A stretch of 48,419 nucleotides of DNA from a bacterium (lineage in GTDB: Bacteria > Patescibacteriota > Minisyncoccia > Ryanbacterales > GWA2-47-10b), in assembly GCA_027624915.1 (NCBI GenBank), contig JAQBTR010000005.1:1-48419 (forward strand), in the 5' to 3' direction. Of the stretch, positions 6,902 to 16,625 are shown piece after piece; the first letter of the stretch is position 1, and each line of letters opens with the position of its first letter. A program made the position numbers and the translations under genes. The notes beneath the pieces were generated by a model that was not told where the DNA came from, did not search any database, and saw nothing but the letters and a program-made list of their open reading frames with translations.

Positions 6902-7587
6902 TGTTTTAAGGTCTTTTCGAGATCTTGTGGCAGTGGAGCCTCCAAGGTCATGTGTTCGCCTGATGGAAGTGCAAAATCAAGCCGAAAGGCATGTAAAAAC
7001 TGCCTTTTTAGTGTGGTTGGGCATACATTGCGCTTGCCTGCATAAAGCTCGTCACAAACAATAGGATAGCCAATGTGAGCTAAATGTGAGCGTATTTGAT
7101 GTGTTCTCCCTGTCTTTGGAGATACCTCGAGAAGCGTAAATTTATTGCCAAATCGTTCTCTTACCTTGTACTCGGTTACGGCATCTCGTGACTTTCCCTG
7201 TTCACCTCCCACAACACGCTTTTCAAAATTTTTGGTTGAACGTGCGAGTGGTTCATCTATTATCCCTGAATCGTCTCGAACAGAACCGACTACAAGTGCC
7301 AAATATATTTTTCTAATCTTTCGCTCTTTAAATAATTCTTTAAAATGACGAAATGCATTTCCGGTTTTTGTAATTAACAAAACGCCCGACGTATCCTTAT
7401 CGAGACGATGCACGATACCAGGGCGCTCGGAGTCTTCGCCTACCCCCTTAATGTCAGGATAATTTTCTAGCAACCAGTTAACTACCGTACCCTTCTTGTG
7501 ATGGTCGTCAGGATGCACCACAACGCCGGCCGGTTTATTGATGACGAGTATTTCCGAGTCTTCAAATATGATTTTCGGTGCTCGCAT
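6886..7587 (-). CDS. rluD: RluD-type 23S rRNA pseudouridine synthase
   Basis: Isomerises uridines of 23S rRNA to pseudouridine. The 233-residue protein (start at ATG 7587, [20 protein letters not shown]) carries the catalytic motif [12 protein letters not shown] with its aspartate, a KIYLALV strand and the [19 protein letters not shown] box typical of the RluA/RluC/RluD family. The N-terminal S4 domain of full-length RluD is missing. The frame has an in-frame ATG 10 codons upstream, but the chosen start matches the catalytic domain. RluD is preferred to RluC only on overall similarity; the substrate uridines are not provable. Confidence 0.85.
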   Translation of the reverse strand: MRAPKIIFEDSEILVINKPAGVVVHPDDHHKKGTVVNWLLENYPDIKGVGEDSERPGIVHRLDKDTSGVLLITKTGNAFRHFKELFKERKIRKIYLALVVGSVRDDSGIIDEPLARSTKNFEKRVVGGEQGKSRDAVTEYKVRERFGNKFTLLEVSPKTGRTHQIRSHLAHIGYPIVCDELYAGKRNVCPTTLKRQFLHAFRLDFALPSGEHMTLEAPLPQDLEKTLKHCQSQ

Positions 7588-7675
7588 AGCCTCTACATAA
7601 TAGCGAAAAACTCGCAAAATTGCGAGCCCTCGGTGTAACGTTATACTGCTCGCTTCGCTCCCAGTATCCTACAAT

Positions 7676-7712
7676 CCGCAAATGAACAATCTATAATTGT
7701 TCAGCGGAATTG
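7676..7712. repeat. Hairpin repeat, copy 1 (CCGC-AA-TGAACAAT...ATTGTTCA-GCGG-AATTG)
   Basis: CCGC, two spacer bases, stem TGAACAAT, loop CTATA, stem ATTGTTCA, GCGG, then AATTG. A second copy at 23135-23174 keeps the outer bases but has a different stem (TGAAAACT/AGTTTTCA) that still pairs perfectly. The sequence with the hairpin removed resembles the D-arm region of leucine tRNAs (GCGGAATTGG). It lies in the 132-nt gap between the HIT gene and rluD, which also holds hairpins around 7610-7627 and 7641-7669. Confidence 0.6.
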
Positions 7713-7719
7713 TGGTCAG

Positions 7720-8130
7720 CTACGTTACAGACTTTATCTTCTCAGCAATCACCTCTAATTCTTCGGTTGGTTTGTTAGAAACAACAGACTGTAATGAACT
7801 TCCTCCATCTCCCTTCCAGCGTGGCATAATATGAAAGTGCATATGGTCTACTTCTTGCCCTGATACTCGTCCGTAATTCATCCCGAGCGTAAAACCATCT
7901 GGCACGAGAGCTTTTTTAACTTTGTTGGTTACCAATTGAACCGCTTCAAAAAATGGACCGACATCTTCTTTTGGTAATTCTGATAAGTTTTCTACATGTT
8001 TTTTTGGTATCACCATTGTGTGCCCAGGCGAACGAGGTTGAGCATCCAAAAACGCAAGAACAATATCATCCTCATATACTTTTACTGGTAAAATCTCCTC
8101 TGCTATTATTTTGCAAAATAGACAATCCAT
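7720..8130 (-). CDS. HIT family hydrolase (histidine triad)
   Basis: A 136-residue nucleotide-binding hydrolase/transferase of the HINT/HIT group that acts on nucleoside phosphoramidates or dinucleoside polyphosphates. The triad is HMHFHIMPRW (about 96-105), preceded by GFTLGMNYG and RSPGHTMVIPKKH. The N-terminal CLFCKIIAEEILPVKVYEDD is standard; its CxxC could bind zinc together with the internal His as in some homologues. It lies upstream of rluD and 9 nt downstream of the Clp-like gene on the same strand. Confidence 0.9.
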   Translation of the reverse strand: MDCLFCKIIAEEILPVKVYEDDIVLAFLDAQPRSPGHTMVIPKKHVENLSELPKEDVGPFFEAVQLVTNKVKKALVPDGFTLGMNYGRVSGQEVDHMHFHIMPRWKGDGGSSLQSVVSNKPTEELEVIAEKIKSVT

Positions 8131-8139
8131 AATAATTTT

Positions 8140-10632
8140 TTATAGTTGAGTAATTTCTTTCGGATCAAATATAAATGTATCTCCTCGCTTGAGTTCGCCT
8201 GAAAGAATTTTTTTGGCGATTACCTGTTCTACATGATCCTGAATTGCGCGGCGCATTGGGCGTGCACCAAATGTCTTGTCATACCCAATCTCTACCACAC
8301 GAGCTGCTAGATCTTCTGTTGGTTCAAAATTAATATCTTTTTCTTTTAATCTCTCACCCAACTCACTGAGCAATATTAATGCTACTTTTGTAAGTTCTTC
8401 TTTGGTAAGTGGATGATACACAATCATGGAATCAAACCGATTCAAAAGTTCTGGCGGAAAACTTCCCTCGGCCCGCACCGCCTCAATAGTTTCTGACTGA
8501 ATTTGTTCTGTGGTCTTATTCGCTTTTAACATGTCCCAAATGGCATTAGAGCCTGCATTTGAAGTCATTATTATCATGCTTTCTCTTGCCGATACTTCAC
8601 GTCCGCCTGCATCAGTAAATCTACCCTCATCCAAAATTTGTAAAAAAAGATTAACAACCTCAGATGAAGCTTTTTCAAACTCATCAAACAAAAGAAGACT
8701 AAACGGTCTTTCGCGCAAGCGAGAGGCTAGTATTCCTGGCTCTTCATGCTCCGCCGACCCTATGAGTTTTTGTATACCTTCGTCTCCCTGATATTCGGAC
8801 ATATCAAAACGAATCATTGATTCAACATCACCAAAATAAACCTCAGCAAGTGTTTTTGCAGTTTCCGTCTTTCCAACACCAGTGGGGCCAAGAAACAAAA
8901 ATGTGCCAAGTGGTCTATCTCCTTCTCTTAGTCCCGAGCGTGCTCTGCGCAATGCGTTTGATACGGCACTTATTGCATGCTCTTGGCCAACAATACGCTG
9001 GTGCAAAATCTTCTCAAGATTTAATAGTTTCTCTTTTTCCTCCCCTTCCGCGTCTAGTGTAGGTATTTTTGTTCTTTTGTTAACGACAGCATCTATATCC
9101 TTTGCTGTAATAAGTGTCGGCGATTTTCCTGCCACTGCTCCCGCACCATCAAGCAAGTCTATGGCCTTCTTTGGCATTGCGCCCTCCGTAATAAAACGTC
9201 TTGCAAGCTCCTCCGCTCGTCTTAGTGCTTGATACGTAAATATATGACCAGTCGTCGCTTCAAGAGTTATAAGGACATCTTCAAGCATACGAATAGTACG
9301 GGCGGGCTTGGGCTCCTCTACTTCAAACTTTTCAAATAGTCTTGCTACCTTTTCGTTTGACTCAAGATGTTTGTGATACGTACTTCTTGTCGCTAATGCT
9401 ATCACCTGTAAATCTGCGCGTGATAAAAACGGTTCTATAACATTTAATATATCAACGCCAAGCTCATGAGCAGACTCAATAAGAGCTGGTAAGTTATTTA
9501 TAACAAGAATAATGTTTCCTGCCTTAATTGAATCTAAAAATATCTTTAAAATAACCTCCTCGTAATTGCCGATGTCCTTTGTTGATGCTACAAGACCCGC
9601 CTCATCCAAAATAATGACACGCTTATCCCAAAGCTCTGGCGCAGAGCGTCCAACATGTATGCTCTCGGCCAATCCTTCAACAATGGTGTGCCTGCCAGAT
9701 CCTTCATCTCCAACCAAAAGAACGTTTGCTTCGTATGACCGTGCCAAAATATCTTGAACTGATTTTATTTCTTGGGTTCTTGCTTCGCGCTCTAAGAGTG
9801 ATCGTGACGATATTACCTCGTTAGAATATGTATCTAAAGTAAATGTATATCCGTACCCAAGGTCTCTTATTAAGCTCGGAAAACGAAGCAGCATATCTTT
9901 TGACCACCAAACACTTCTTCTTCCCTCTTCGTTAAAGGCATGCTCCACCCAAAATGCGGCCTCTATTGCATCCTCATCTTTAATTTTGTTTTTAAACAAA
10001 AAATCTCTAAGAGCTTTGTCGTGAGTTAGTAAGGCAACCAACATATCGCCAACACGAATTGTTATAGCGGCCCTCCTATCAACGTTGTTGAGGGCGGTTT
10101 TAAATAAAATATCGGATGGTAGTACGTCTTCATCGCGCGCTCCATTAACCCAGGCCATAGCATCTCTGCTTGATAGCCCAAGTCTCAGAAAAAAAACTTT
10201 TCCAAAATTTGTTTTTGAAAATAAATCTGCAAACCTTGAGAGTTGTATAGTACCGATAAGTGGCGTCTTTGTGTAAGACACCATACGAAGAGATTCTATG
10301 CTCGCATAGTATGTTGTGTCATTCTTTTGAAAAAGTCGAACATGATTGAGGTTTGAACGGTAATAAAATTCAATAGCAACTATATCAAGCCACAAACCAA
10401 ACAAGACCAGGGTGGCACCATAGAGAATTGTTTCAAACTTTGAGATGGTAACTAAAAAATCTTCAGGAAGAAAAGCGGAAGCAAACATGACTGCAAGAGA
10501 AAGAAGAAGTAAAATACTAAAAAAGACCGTAACAAAAAATGCATATGTACGGCGTACTCGCCAAGAAATCCAGGAATCTAAGCTAAAGGCCTTGATTGCT
10601 GTTGGTTGAGAATTTAAAAGATTATATGTCAT
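8140..10632 (-). CDS. Membrane-anchored ClpC/ClpB-like AAA+ ATPase with degenerate first ATP site
   Basis: An 830-residue double-AAA+ protein. Residues about 30-55 and 67-92 are transmembrane helices, followed by a Clp_N-like region (about 145-235). AAA-1 has GDEGSGRHT (308-316), where the Walker A Lys and Thr are replaced by Arg and His, although Walker B (RVIILDEAG) is intact. AAA-2 is canonical: GPTGVGKTE (582-590), LLLFDEFEK, TSNAG, and C-terminal sensor 2 FGARPMRRAI. No IGF/LGF-type ClpP-docking loop is seen between SNAG and LNRFD, so it may be an unfoldase without ClpP. ClpC-like proteins with an N-terminal anchor occur in Patescibacteria. It starts 1 nt after the stop of the small membrane protein upstream. 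Confidence 0.85.
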   Translation of the reverse strand: MTYNLLNSQPTAIKAFSLDSWISWRVRRTYAFFVTVFFSILLLLSLAVMFASAFLPEDFLVTISKFETILYGATLVLFGLWLDIVAIEFYYRSNLNHVRLFQKNDTTYYASIESLRMVSYTKTPLIGTIQLSRFADLFSKTNFGKVFFLRLGLSSRDAMAWVNGARDEDVLPSDILFKTALNNVDRRAAITIRVGDMLVALLTHDKALRDFLFKNKIKDEDAIEAAFWVEHAFNEEGRRSVWWSKDMLLRFPSLIRDLGYGYTFTLDTYSNEVISSRSLLEREARTQEIKSVQDILARSYEANVLLVGDEGSGRHTIVEGLAESIHVGRSAPELWDKRVIILDEAGLVASTKDIGNYEEVILKIFLDSIKAGNIILVINNLPALIESAHELGVDILNVIEPFLSRADLQVIALATRSTYHKHLESNEKVARLFEKFEVEEPKPARTIRMLEDVLITLEATTGHIFTYQALRRAEELARRFITEGAMPKKAIDLLDGAGAVAGKSPTLITAKDIDAVVNKRTKIPTLDAEGEEKEKLLNLEKILHQRIVGQEHAISAVSNALRRARSGLREGDRPLGTFLFLGPTGVGKTETAKTLAEVYFGDVESMIRFDMSEYQGDEGIQKLIGSAEHEEPGILASRLRERPFSLLLFDEFEKASSEVVNLFLQILDEGRFTDAGGREVSARESMIIMTSNAGSNAIWDMLKANKTTEQIQSETIEAVRAEGSFPPELLNRFDSMIVYHPLTKEELTKVALILLSELGERLKEKDINFEPTEDLAARVVEIGYDKTFGARPMRRAIQDHVEQVIAKKILSGELKRGDTFIFDPKEITQL

Positions 10633-10633
10633 A

Positions 10634-11014
10634 TCAGCTTATTGCATATACAAACCCAAATAAAAATGCCAACGGGGCTAGAATAGGGGCAAACAAAACC
10701 AACACAACAAAGAGTCCACCAATCACAAACCCAACAACCTGAGCCATAACACCAATAAACACAAAAACAGTACGTACAACCATACCAACAATACGCATAA
10801 GAGAATTCACTGCTATAACCTCAAAAAAGTCCTGAATATCAAACCCTCGCCTACGTGTCTCTTTTATCCGATAAAGAGGTGAGAAAAAATTACCTAACAG
10901 GGTCGGAATAGAAAACATCCTAAACAAGAACCAATGTATGTTAAACCAAGCGTTAAAAAGAGCTGGAATCCCTACAGAGTACTGCCATGTAATATATCCA
11001 ACGATGCTATTCAT
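10634..11014 (-). CDS. Small membrane protein paired with the Clp-like ATPase
   Basis: A 126-residue protein. Its N-terminal half has amphipathic aromatic segments (ITWQYSVGIPALFNAWFNIH), then a basic hinge (RIKETRRRGFD), then two strong transmembrane helices (about 72-94 and 97-122). Its TGA is one base from the ATG of the Clp-like gene, implying coupled translation and a shared complex. No family is recognised; a membrane partner or adaptor for the ATPase is inferred from the arrangement alone. Confidence 0.6.
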   Translation of the reverse strand: MNSIVGYITWQYSVGIPALFNAWFNIHWFLFRMFSIPTLLGNFFSPLYRIKETRRRGFDIQDFFEVIAVNSLMRIVGMVVRTVFVFIGVMAQVVGFVIGGLFVVLVLFAPILAPLAFLFGFVYAIS

Positions 11015-11056
11015 TGAATATATTGTAACACTCTATTAAAAATGGGTCAGCGTGGA

Positions 11057-11746
11057 TTACGACCCAAGTCTACGCTCACGTCCTTGAAACTCATTAACTG
11101 CGGCTTCAAAGTCCTCAGGCGTAAAATCCGGCCACATTTTATCTGAAAAATGAAGCTGTGCATCCGCTACGTCCCACATCATAAATCCTGCAGATAGGTG
11201 TGGGTCACCACCGGTTCTAATTACCAAATCTACTGGGGGTAAATCTTTTGTATACAAATACTCTTTCGGATCGGCAGACCCAGCTGCACTCGCCTCTTTA
11301 AATGCGTACCTCATCTCACTCTTGCCGTCATAGCAAATCAAAAGATTGAGCACATGCTTTGTACGTGAACGAGTGTCTCCAATCACCTTGTGAAAAAGAT
11401 TGACCAGAGGTTCTGGCAGCATCTCGCGCCACTCACCCATTACTCGGACACGTACATCATTTTCTTTGAGATGGTCACTACCTAGAGCCTTTTGCATCAT
11501 TCGACGAAAAATATTAAAAAGTTCTGCTATCTCACGCTTTTCTCGTTTGCGAATATTATCGATGCTCATGCCCCAAAACGAAAGACAGTAGACATTCATA
11601 TCTACCGATTTTTTTAGGATGTCTTCGAACGCCTTATGGCCGGCACGATGCCCCGCCCAGGGTGAATTCCCACGTGCCTTAGCCCAACGGCGGTTACCGT
11701 CAGGAATGATTGCGATATGTTTAACTTTATAATCGTGATCAGGCAT
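11057..11746 (-). CDS. uppS: Isoprenyl (undecaprenyl) diphosphate synthase
   Basis: Cis-prenyltransferase that elongates farnesyl diphosphate to the C55 lipid carrier for cell-wall synthesis. The 229-residue protein has IPDGNRRWAKARG (14-26, catalytic Asp and the NRRWA box), GHRAGHKAFEDIL, YCLSFWGMSIDNIRK, and the C-terminal DLVIRTGGDPHLSAGFMMWD. The last box differs from the usual RTSGExRLSNFLLWQ: the Ser-Gly-Glu is Gly-Gly-Asp and the following residues diverge. The fold and substrate-binding arginines appear kept, so activity is likely, though chain length could differ. Confidence 0.87.
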   Translation of the reverse strand: MPDHDYKVKHIAIIPDGNRRWAKARGNSPWAGHRAGHKAFEDILKKSVDMNVYCLSFWGMSIDNIRKREKREIAELFNIFRRMMQKALGSDHLKENDVRVRVMGEWREMLPEPLVNLFHKVIGDTRSRTKHVLNLLICYDGKSEMRYAFKEASAAGSADPKEYLYTKDLPPVDLVIRTGGDPHLSAGFMMWDVADAQLHFSDKMWPDFTPEDFEAAVNEFQGRERRLGS

Positions 11747-11769
11747 ATATATGTAACGCAGTGAAAATC

Positions 11770-13014
11770 TTATTCGTATCTGAGGGCTTCTATAGGACTT
11801 CTCTCGCTCGCCTTACGTGCAGGATACAGCCCGAAAACAAGTCCTACAAGTGATGAGATTAAAACTCCGAGTGTCGCTGCAGGAATCGAAAACTGAAAAC
11901 TCCATGCAAACCCTGCGAATGCAGTTATCGCAAGAGACAACAAAAATACTATAAGAGCTCCTGATGCAACACCGAGTATGCCTCCGGCTGATGTAAGTAA
12001 AACTGCCTCCGTCAAAAATTGACGCATAATGTCCTTTGTTGTAGCACCAAGTGCTTTGCGAAGTCCGATCTCGCGCGTTCGTTCTGTTACTGATACAAGC
12101 ATTATATTCATGATGCCCACACCACCAACAAGTAACGCGATTGCGGCAATCGCCGCCACCGCATTGGTCATAATATCGATAATCCCACTTGTTTGATCTA
12201 AAAGATTTGCTTGCGTCAAAACATGAAAATCATCTTTATCGGGGTCGGAGATACCATGAAGCTCGCGTATCGTCGCCTTAATATCTTCTACGGTACTGTC
12301 GGTGTTAGCAACATCCGCGACGCGCACCCAAACTTCGTTATAATGATCCGTTCCTGTTAAATATGTCTGTGCCGTTGAGTACGGAACAATGACAAGTTCT
12401 CCAATATCAAAGAACAGTACTTGACCACCCTCAGCAAGAACACCAGTCACTCTGAAGTTTTGATCTTTTATCTTAACGATTTTACCAACAGCACTATCAG
12501 AGCCAAATAATTCTTCAGCAACACTCGCGCCAAGAACTGCAACACGTTCTTTGTCGGCGATTGCCGCTTCACCAAATAAAAATCCTTCTTTAGGCTCAAG
12601 ATCAAAAACTGTAGACATAAACTCCGCTGAAAATCCCATCATTAGCGGACGGTAAGTCTCTCCCCTATACGATATAGAGCCTGGAATAGAGACTGCCGGA
12701 ACTACTTCTAAAGCTCCTGGTACGTTGGATTTTTTCTGAAGGGCTCGTATGTCTCTTTCTTTGATTGTGTTGGTAAGAGCGGTCTGTGCGAACTCCGTAG
12801 GGCCCTCGGGCTCTCGTCCCGGTTCAATCCAAATAATATCTGAACCGAGGGACTGTAGCTCCCCCGTAATAAGGTGAGTCGCGCTATTGCCAGCTGAAAC
12901 AATAATTGTAATAGACATAATTCCTATAACAATCCCAAGAATAGTTAAGAGCGAACGAGACTTGTGTCGTAGGAGACTCTTTAATGCGCTTTTTAAAATA
13001 TTTTTAAAATTCAT
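11770..13014 (-). CDS. MacB/FtsX-like ABC transporter permease (second copy)
   Basis: A 414-residue permease. Start chosen at ATG 13014 (MNFKNILKSALKSLLRHKSR), one base after the stop of the preceding permease; the frame extends further upstream only by overlapping that gene. One N-terminal helix (LLTILGIVIGIMSITIIVSA) is followed by a large external MacB-type domain (about 45-280). Three C-terminal helices come next, including GGVGIMNIMLVSVTERTREI and the coupling motif GLRKALGATTKDIMRQFL. It ends with the typical GLYPARKASERSPIEALRYE. It likely pairs with the permease at 13016 and the ATPase at 14271 to export lipoprotein, peptide or toxic compounds. Confidence 0.88.
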   Translation of the reverse strand: MNFKNILKSALKSLLRHKSRSLLTILGIVIGIMSITIIVSAGNSATHLITGELQSLGSDIIWIEPGREPEGPTEFAQTALTNTIKERDIRALQKKSNVPGALEVVPAVSIPGSISYRGETYRPLMMGFSAEFMSTVFDLEPKEGFLFGEAAIADKERVAVLGASVAEELFGSDSAVGKIVKIKDQNFRVTGVLAEGGQVLFFDIGELVIVPYSTAQTYLTGTDHYNEVWVRVADVANTDSTVEDIKATIRELHGISDPDKDDFHVLTQANLLDQTSGIIDIMTNAVAAIAAIALLVGGVGIMNIMLVSVTERTREIGLRKALGATTKDIMRQFLTEAVLLTSAGGILGVASGALIVFLLSLAITAFAGFAWSFQFSIPAATLGVLISSLVGLVFGLYPARKASERSPIEALRYE

Positions 13015-13015
13015 A

Positions 13016-14263
13016 TTAGTCGTAACGCAAGGCTTCAAGTGGACTCTTTTTTGAAGCGCGATTAGCCGGATAAAGACCAAAGACAATACCAACTAGTGCA
13101 GATACAAAAATACCCAAAATCGCGCCCGAGACAGGAAAGGCAAAATCCCACTGGGCATCCATAATATTAGAAAGCAATAGAGATATCCCATATGAAAGTA
13201 TGGCTCCTGCCAAAACACCAATAACACCTCCTACGAGCGTAATTACCAAGGCTTCAATCAAAAACTGAAACAAAATATTTTTGCGAGTAGCACCAAGAGC
13301 TTTGCGAAGGCCTATTTCCTTTGTTCGTTCGGCCACCGCAACCAACATAATATTCATAATTCCAATGCCACCTACCAAAAGAGAGATTGCAGCAACCAAT
13401 ACCAAGAAAGAGGTAAGAACACCTGTAACGGTGCTCACTGTTGAAGTTAACTCATCCTGAGTTCCAACAAAAAAATTATCGTTATCAGGATCAGTAATGC
13501 CATGTGTCTCTCTAAGGGTTCGTTCTATGTCCAAAACAGTTGCATCAATATTTACCGGATCGTCTACTTGTGTAATAAAACGATTAAAATGCTTGATGCC
13601 AAAAATATTACGTTGAGCATACGTATACGGGGTAATAATTGCTTTATCAAAGTTAAAGAAAAGTACCTGCCCCTTCGCAGGGAGCGTCCCAATAACACGG
13701 AGATTGTTTCCTTTGACCTTTATCTTTTTTCCTATCGGGTCATCGTGTGGAAAAAGTTCTTCGCGAACATCTTTTCCAATAACCACCACTGGTGCATATC
13801 CAGTCACTTCGTCCGTTGTAAAAAATCTTCCCTGATCCGTAAATACATCAAAAAGGAAACTTATGAGCTCTGTTGCTCCAATAATCATTGGTGCAAAGGT
13901 CTCTCCTTCGTATGAGATAGTTTCAATTGCAAATACAACAGGCATTACCTCTGTCAGATGAGGAACGTTTGCTTTATTTTTTAACGCATGAAACTGTCGC
14001 TCTTTAAGCGAGTCACCATACAGTGTCTCTATTATTGCGGGGTCTGCGGGTCCTGTTGGTTCTCGTCCAGGTGCGATTGCTATCGTTCGCGCACCAAGTC
14101 CTTCAACCTGATTAAGAATGAGATTTTCGGCAGCCTGACCTACGGACATAACAATCATAATCGCCATGATTCCAACAACAATACCAAGAATTGTAAGAAT
14201 AGTTCGCGACCGATGGAGTGCGAGGCTACGATATGCCGACTGTACTAGGTGAGTCGTCCGCAT
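13016..14263 (-). CDS. MacB/FtsX-like ABC transporter permease (first copy)
   Basis: A 415-residue permease with the same plan as its neighbour: helix 1 ILTILGIVVGIMAIMIVMSV, an external domain of about 230 residues, GGIGIMNIMLVAVAERTKEI, GLRKALGATRKNILFQF, and the end GLYPANRASKKSPLEALRYD. The start at ATG 14263 (MRTTHLVQSAYRSLALHRSR) leaves 7 nt to the ATPase gene. The two permeases look like an old tandem duplication that diverged, which would allow a heterodimer; a homodimer of each is the alternative. Confidence 0.88.
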   Translation of the reverse strand: MRTTHLVQSAYRSLALHRSRTILTILGIVVGIMAIMIVMSVGQAAENLILNQVEGLGARTIAIAPGREPTGPADPAIIETLYGDSLKERQFHALKNKANVPHLTEVMPVVFAIETISYEGETFAPMIIGATELISFLFDVFTDQGRFFTTDEVTGYAPVVVIGKDVREELFPHDDPIGKKIKVKGNNLRVIGTLPAKGQVLFFNFDKAIITPYTYAQRNIFGIKHFNRFITQVDDPVNIDATVLDIERTLRETHGITDPDNDNFFVGTQDELTSTVSTVTGVLTSFLVLVAAISLLVGGIGIMNIMLVAVAERTKEIGLRKALGATRKNILFQFLIEALVITLVGGVIGVLAGAILSYGISLLLSNIMDAQWDFAFPVSGAILGIFVSALVGIVFGLYPANRASKKSPLEALRYD

Positions 14264-14270
14264 AATCGTC

Positions 14271-14996
14271 TTATTTAATAAACTTATCGCCGCGCTTGTG
14301 ACGCCTCGAAACCTTGGAATCTGTTTCCACTCGCCCATCGCGCAATCGAATAATCCTGCTTGCGTAATCTGCTGTATATGTTTCGTGCGTAACCAAAATA
14401 ACCGTATGGCCATGAACCTCGTTTAATTCCTGGAGCGTATCCATAATAATTCGTCCCGAATCCGAATCGAGGTTACCTGTTGGCTCATCCGCAAATATTA
14501 TTGTTGGTTTGTTTACTAGGGCTCGCGCAATAGCGACACGTTGTTTTTCTCCACCTGATAGCTTTGTTGTTTCAAAATTGGCACGATGATCAAGCTGAAC
14601 AAGTTTAATTGCATCCATTGCTCGTTTTTCCCACTCACTTTCTGGAACACTAGAATACATAAGTGGAAGTTTTACGTTTTCAAGCACCGTATGACGTGGC
14701 AAAAGATTAAATGATTGAAAAACAAACCCCATCTTGCTGTTACGCACGCCAGCTACCTGATCGTCAGTTAGGTCCTCAATTGTTTTGCCATCAAATGAAT
14801 ATGTTCCTCCTGTTTGTCGATCCAAAAAACCAAGAATATGAAGAAGTGTAGATTTGCCTGAACCAGACGGGCCCATGATTGCTACAAACTCTCCTTTATT
14901 AATATAAAAAGAGATGCCATGGAGAACCGGGGTTTCTATCTCGTCTGTATAGTATGTTTTTTTAACACCCGAAAGATCTAAAAGTTTCTCGGTCAT
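14271..14996 (-). CDS. MacB/LolD-type ABC transporter ATPase
   Basis: A 241-residue ATPase powering the adjacent permeases. It has Walker [10 protein letters not shown] (about 42-50), Q-loop [20 protein letters not shown], signature [15 protein letters not shown], Walker [14 protein letters not shown], and H-switch VILVTHE. The DEPTGNLD motif and the short length place it in the MacB/LolD/FtsE group. It overlaps the fusion-protein gene upstream by 4 nt. Confidence 0.92.
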   Translation of the reverse strand: MTEKLLDLSGVKKTYYTDEIETPVLHGISFYINKGEFVAIMGPSGSGKSTLLHILGFLDRQTGGTYSFDGKTIEDLTDDQVAGVRNSKMGFVFQSFNLLPRHTVLENVKLPLMYSSVPESEWEKRAMDAIKLVQLDHRANFETTKLSGGEKQRVAIARALVNKPTIIFADEPTGNLDSDSGRIIMDTLQELNEVHGHTVILVTHETYTADYASRIIRLRDGRVETDSKVSRRHKRGDKFIK

Positions 14997-16543
14997 TCTC
15001 GTACAAACACTATTATCTTGTCGCCCACCGAAAGGCCAGATGTAATTTCTATTGTTCCTTCAGATCCGCGAAGGCCGGTTGTCACCACAACCTCTTCATG
15101 AGAGTCTCCACTAACAACTCGTACAAATTTCTTTCCATCTTTTGAGACAACCGCACGAGCTGGAATTGCAATCACACCCTTTTTCTCATCAGCTCGGATG
15201 TCGATATTTGCCGTCATGCCAGAACGAATTCTTTCATCCCTCTCATCGAATACAAGAGTTACTTTATATGTTGCCACTCCTTCAATTACGGTTTCTGCAG
15301 GATCAATTTTTGATATATGAGCCATAAAAATATCATCACTCGTGTACGCATCTAACGTCACTCGTGCAGAATCTTCTAACTTAAGGTTAGAAATATCAGA
15401 CTCTGGAACATTAGCCTCCATTTCAAATCCACTCGTACCAATAACTGATACGAGATTTATGTTAGCCGCAACAATCTCACCTACTGTGGCATCCTGTCTT
15501 GTAACAATTCCACTAATTGGTGTTCGTATGATTGTTTTGGCGATTTCTGCTCCAATGCCATCGACTCGTGCTTGCGCGCTTTCTACATTTGCTTCTTGTC
15601 TCAATATCTCTTCGGCTGTTGTTCCTGCTTTAGCAAGAATTAACTCTTCTTTTGCTAGTGACAAGCTTGAACTCGCTTGGCGAAACTTTTCTTCTGCAGC
15701 CGACATATTAATAATGCCAGTATTTACTGAGGTGCGCGCAGTAGACGTATCTGTCTGATAGGTAGATTGTGTTGCTGTACTTATACCACCAACAGTTCCA
15801 TTAATCGCAGATGCAATTAGATCGAGTAGATCACGTACGGTACCCATAACTGACTTTGCTTCTTCAAAATACACATTCATATCGCTAGAAGAATTTAAAA
15901 CAAGGAGGTTGTCTTCCCATCTTTCTAAAAGTAACTCTAATAGGAACCTGGCAGTTTCGATATTGATCTCACCCTGAACGCCTGGTGAGAATACTAATTG
16001 AGGATTATCACTTCTCGGTCCTGTAAACATAGAATCAATATTTTTTCTTATTCCATCGTCCGAGCGCGTAAATGCATCTCTCATTTTATCTATCGCATTT
16101 AGTTTTGCGTCCACAAGAACCTGCTCCTGATTAGCAACTTTGACGCGAGCAATTTCTACTTCTTCTGGTCGCGTTCCTCGTTGTAGCTCTGACAATCGTG
16201 CATTTTCTGCTTTCAAGTTTGCTTGTGCCTCTGCCAGGTCTGCACGCAGGTCTGCATTGTTTTGCTGAACCAAAACTGCACCGCGTCCCACGGTATCTCC
16301 AACATCTGCAGAGATTGAAGCGATACGCCCTGACTTTTCAAACGCAAGATTAACGCTTTCAGTTGCTTGCACGCGGCCAGTAACGCTAATCTCCTGAACT
16401 ATATCTGTAAGCTCAATGTCAAGAAATTCATTCGTTGATTCTTCTGGGCTTCTAAACAACATGTAAGTCCCAATAATCAAAAGAATAACTGCTACAATTA
16501 GTACAGCGCGTTTGTGACTAGTGAAAAATCCCATCATGCTCAT
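14993..16543 (-). CDS. MacA/HlyD-type membrane fusion protein
   Basis: A 516-residue periplasmic adaptor (start at ATG 16543, MSMMGFFTSHKRAVLIV; the longer frame is unsupported). One N-terminal helix (about 11-28) is followed by a biotinyl-lipoyl half-site (GRIASISADVGDTVGRGAVL), then a long alpha-helical hairpin (about 85-310) that is larger than in MacA. The returning lipoyl half is IIRTPISGIVTRQDATVGEI, followed by beta-barrel domains. With the ATPase and permeases it forms a tripartite-style exporter. A monoderm-like candidate-phylum cell would have no TolC, so the adaptor may work without an outer-membrane channel. Confidence 0.88.
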   Translation of the reverse strand: MSMMGFFTSHKRAVLIVAVILLIIGTYMLFRSPEESTNEFLDIELTDIVQEISVTGRVQATESVNLAFEKSGRIASISADVGDTVGRGAVLVQQNNADLRADLAEAQANLKAENARLSELQRGTRPEEVEIARVKVANQEQVLVDAKLNAIDKMRDAFTRSDDGIRKNIDSMFTGPRSDNPQLVFSPGVQGEINIETARFLLELLLERWEDNLLVLNSSSDMNVYFEEAKSVMGTVRDLLDLIASAINGTVGGISTATQSTYQTDTSTARTSVNTGIINMSAAEEKFRQASSSLSLAKEELILAKAGTTAEEILRQEANVESAQARVDGIGAEIAKTIIRTPISGIVTRQDATVGEIVAANINLVSVIGTSGFEMEANVPESDISNLKLEDSARVTLDAYTSDDIFMAHISKIDPAETVIEGVATYKVTLVFDERDERIRSGMTANIDIRADEKKGVIAIPARAVVSKDGKKFVRVVSGDSHEEVVVTTGLRGSEGTIEITSGLSVGDKIIVFVRE

Positions 16544-16625
16544 ATAATAAGGTATAAAAGGGTTTTCAGGAAGGTTAATTCGTGCTATTATCACTCCCAC
16601 ACTAATATGGAGAGTGTGGCCAAAT

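Noticed and set aside
13015-13092. Longer N-terminus for the second MacB-like permease
   Set aside because: It would overlap the coding end of the first permease; the ATG one base after that stop gives the normal FtsX-type N-terminus.
13502-14248. Plus-strand frames of 86-137 codons opposite the first permease
   Set aside because: They are shadows of the strongly supported permease gene, with odd composition (Asn/Cys/Tyr-rich) and no start signals.
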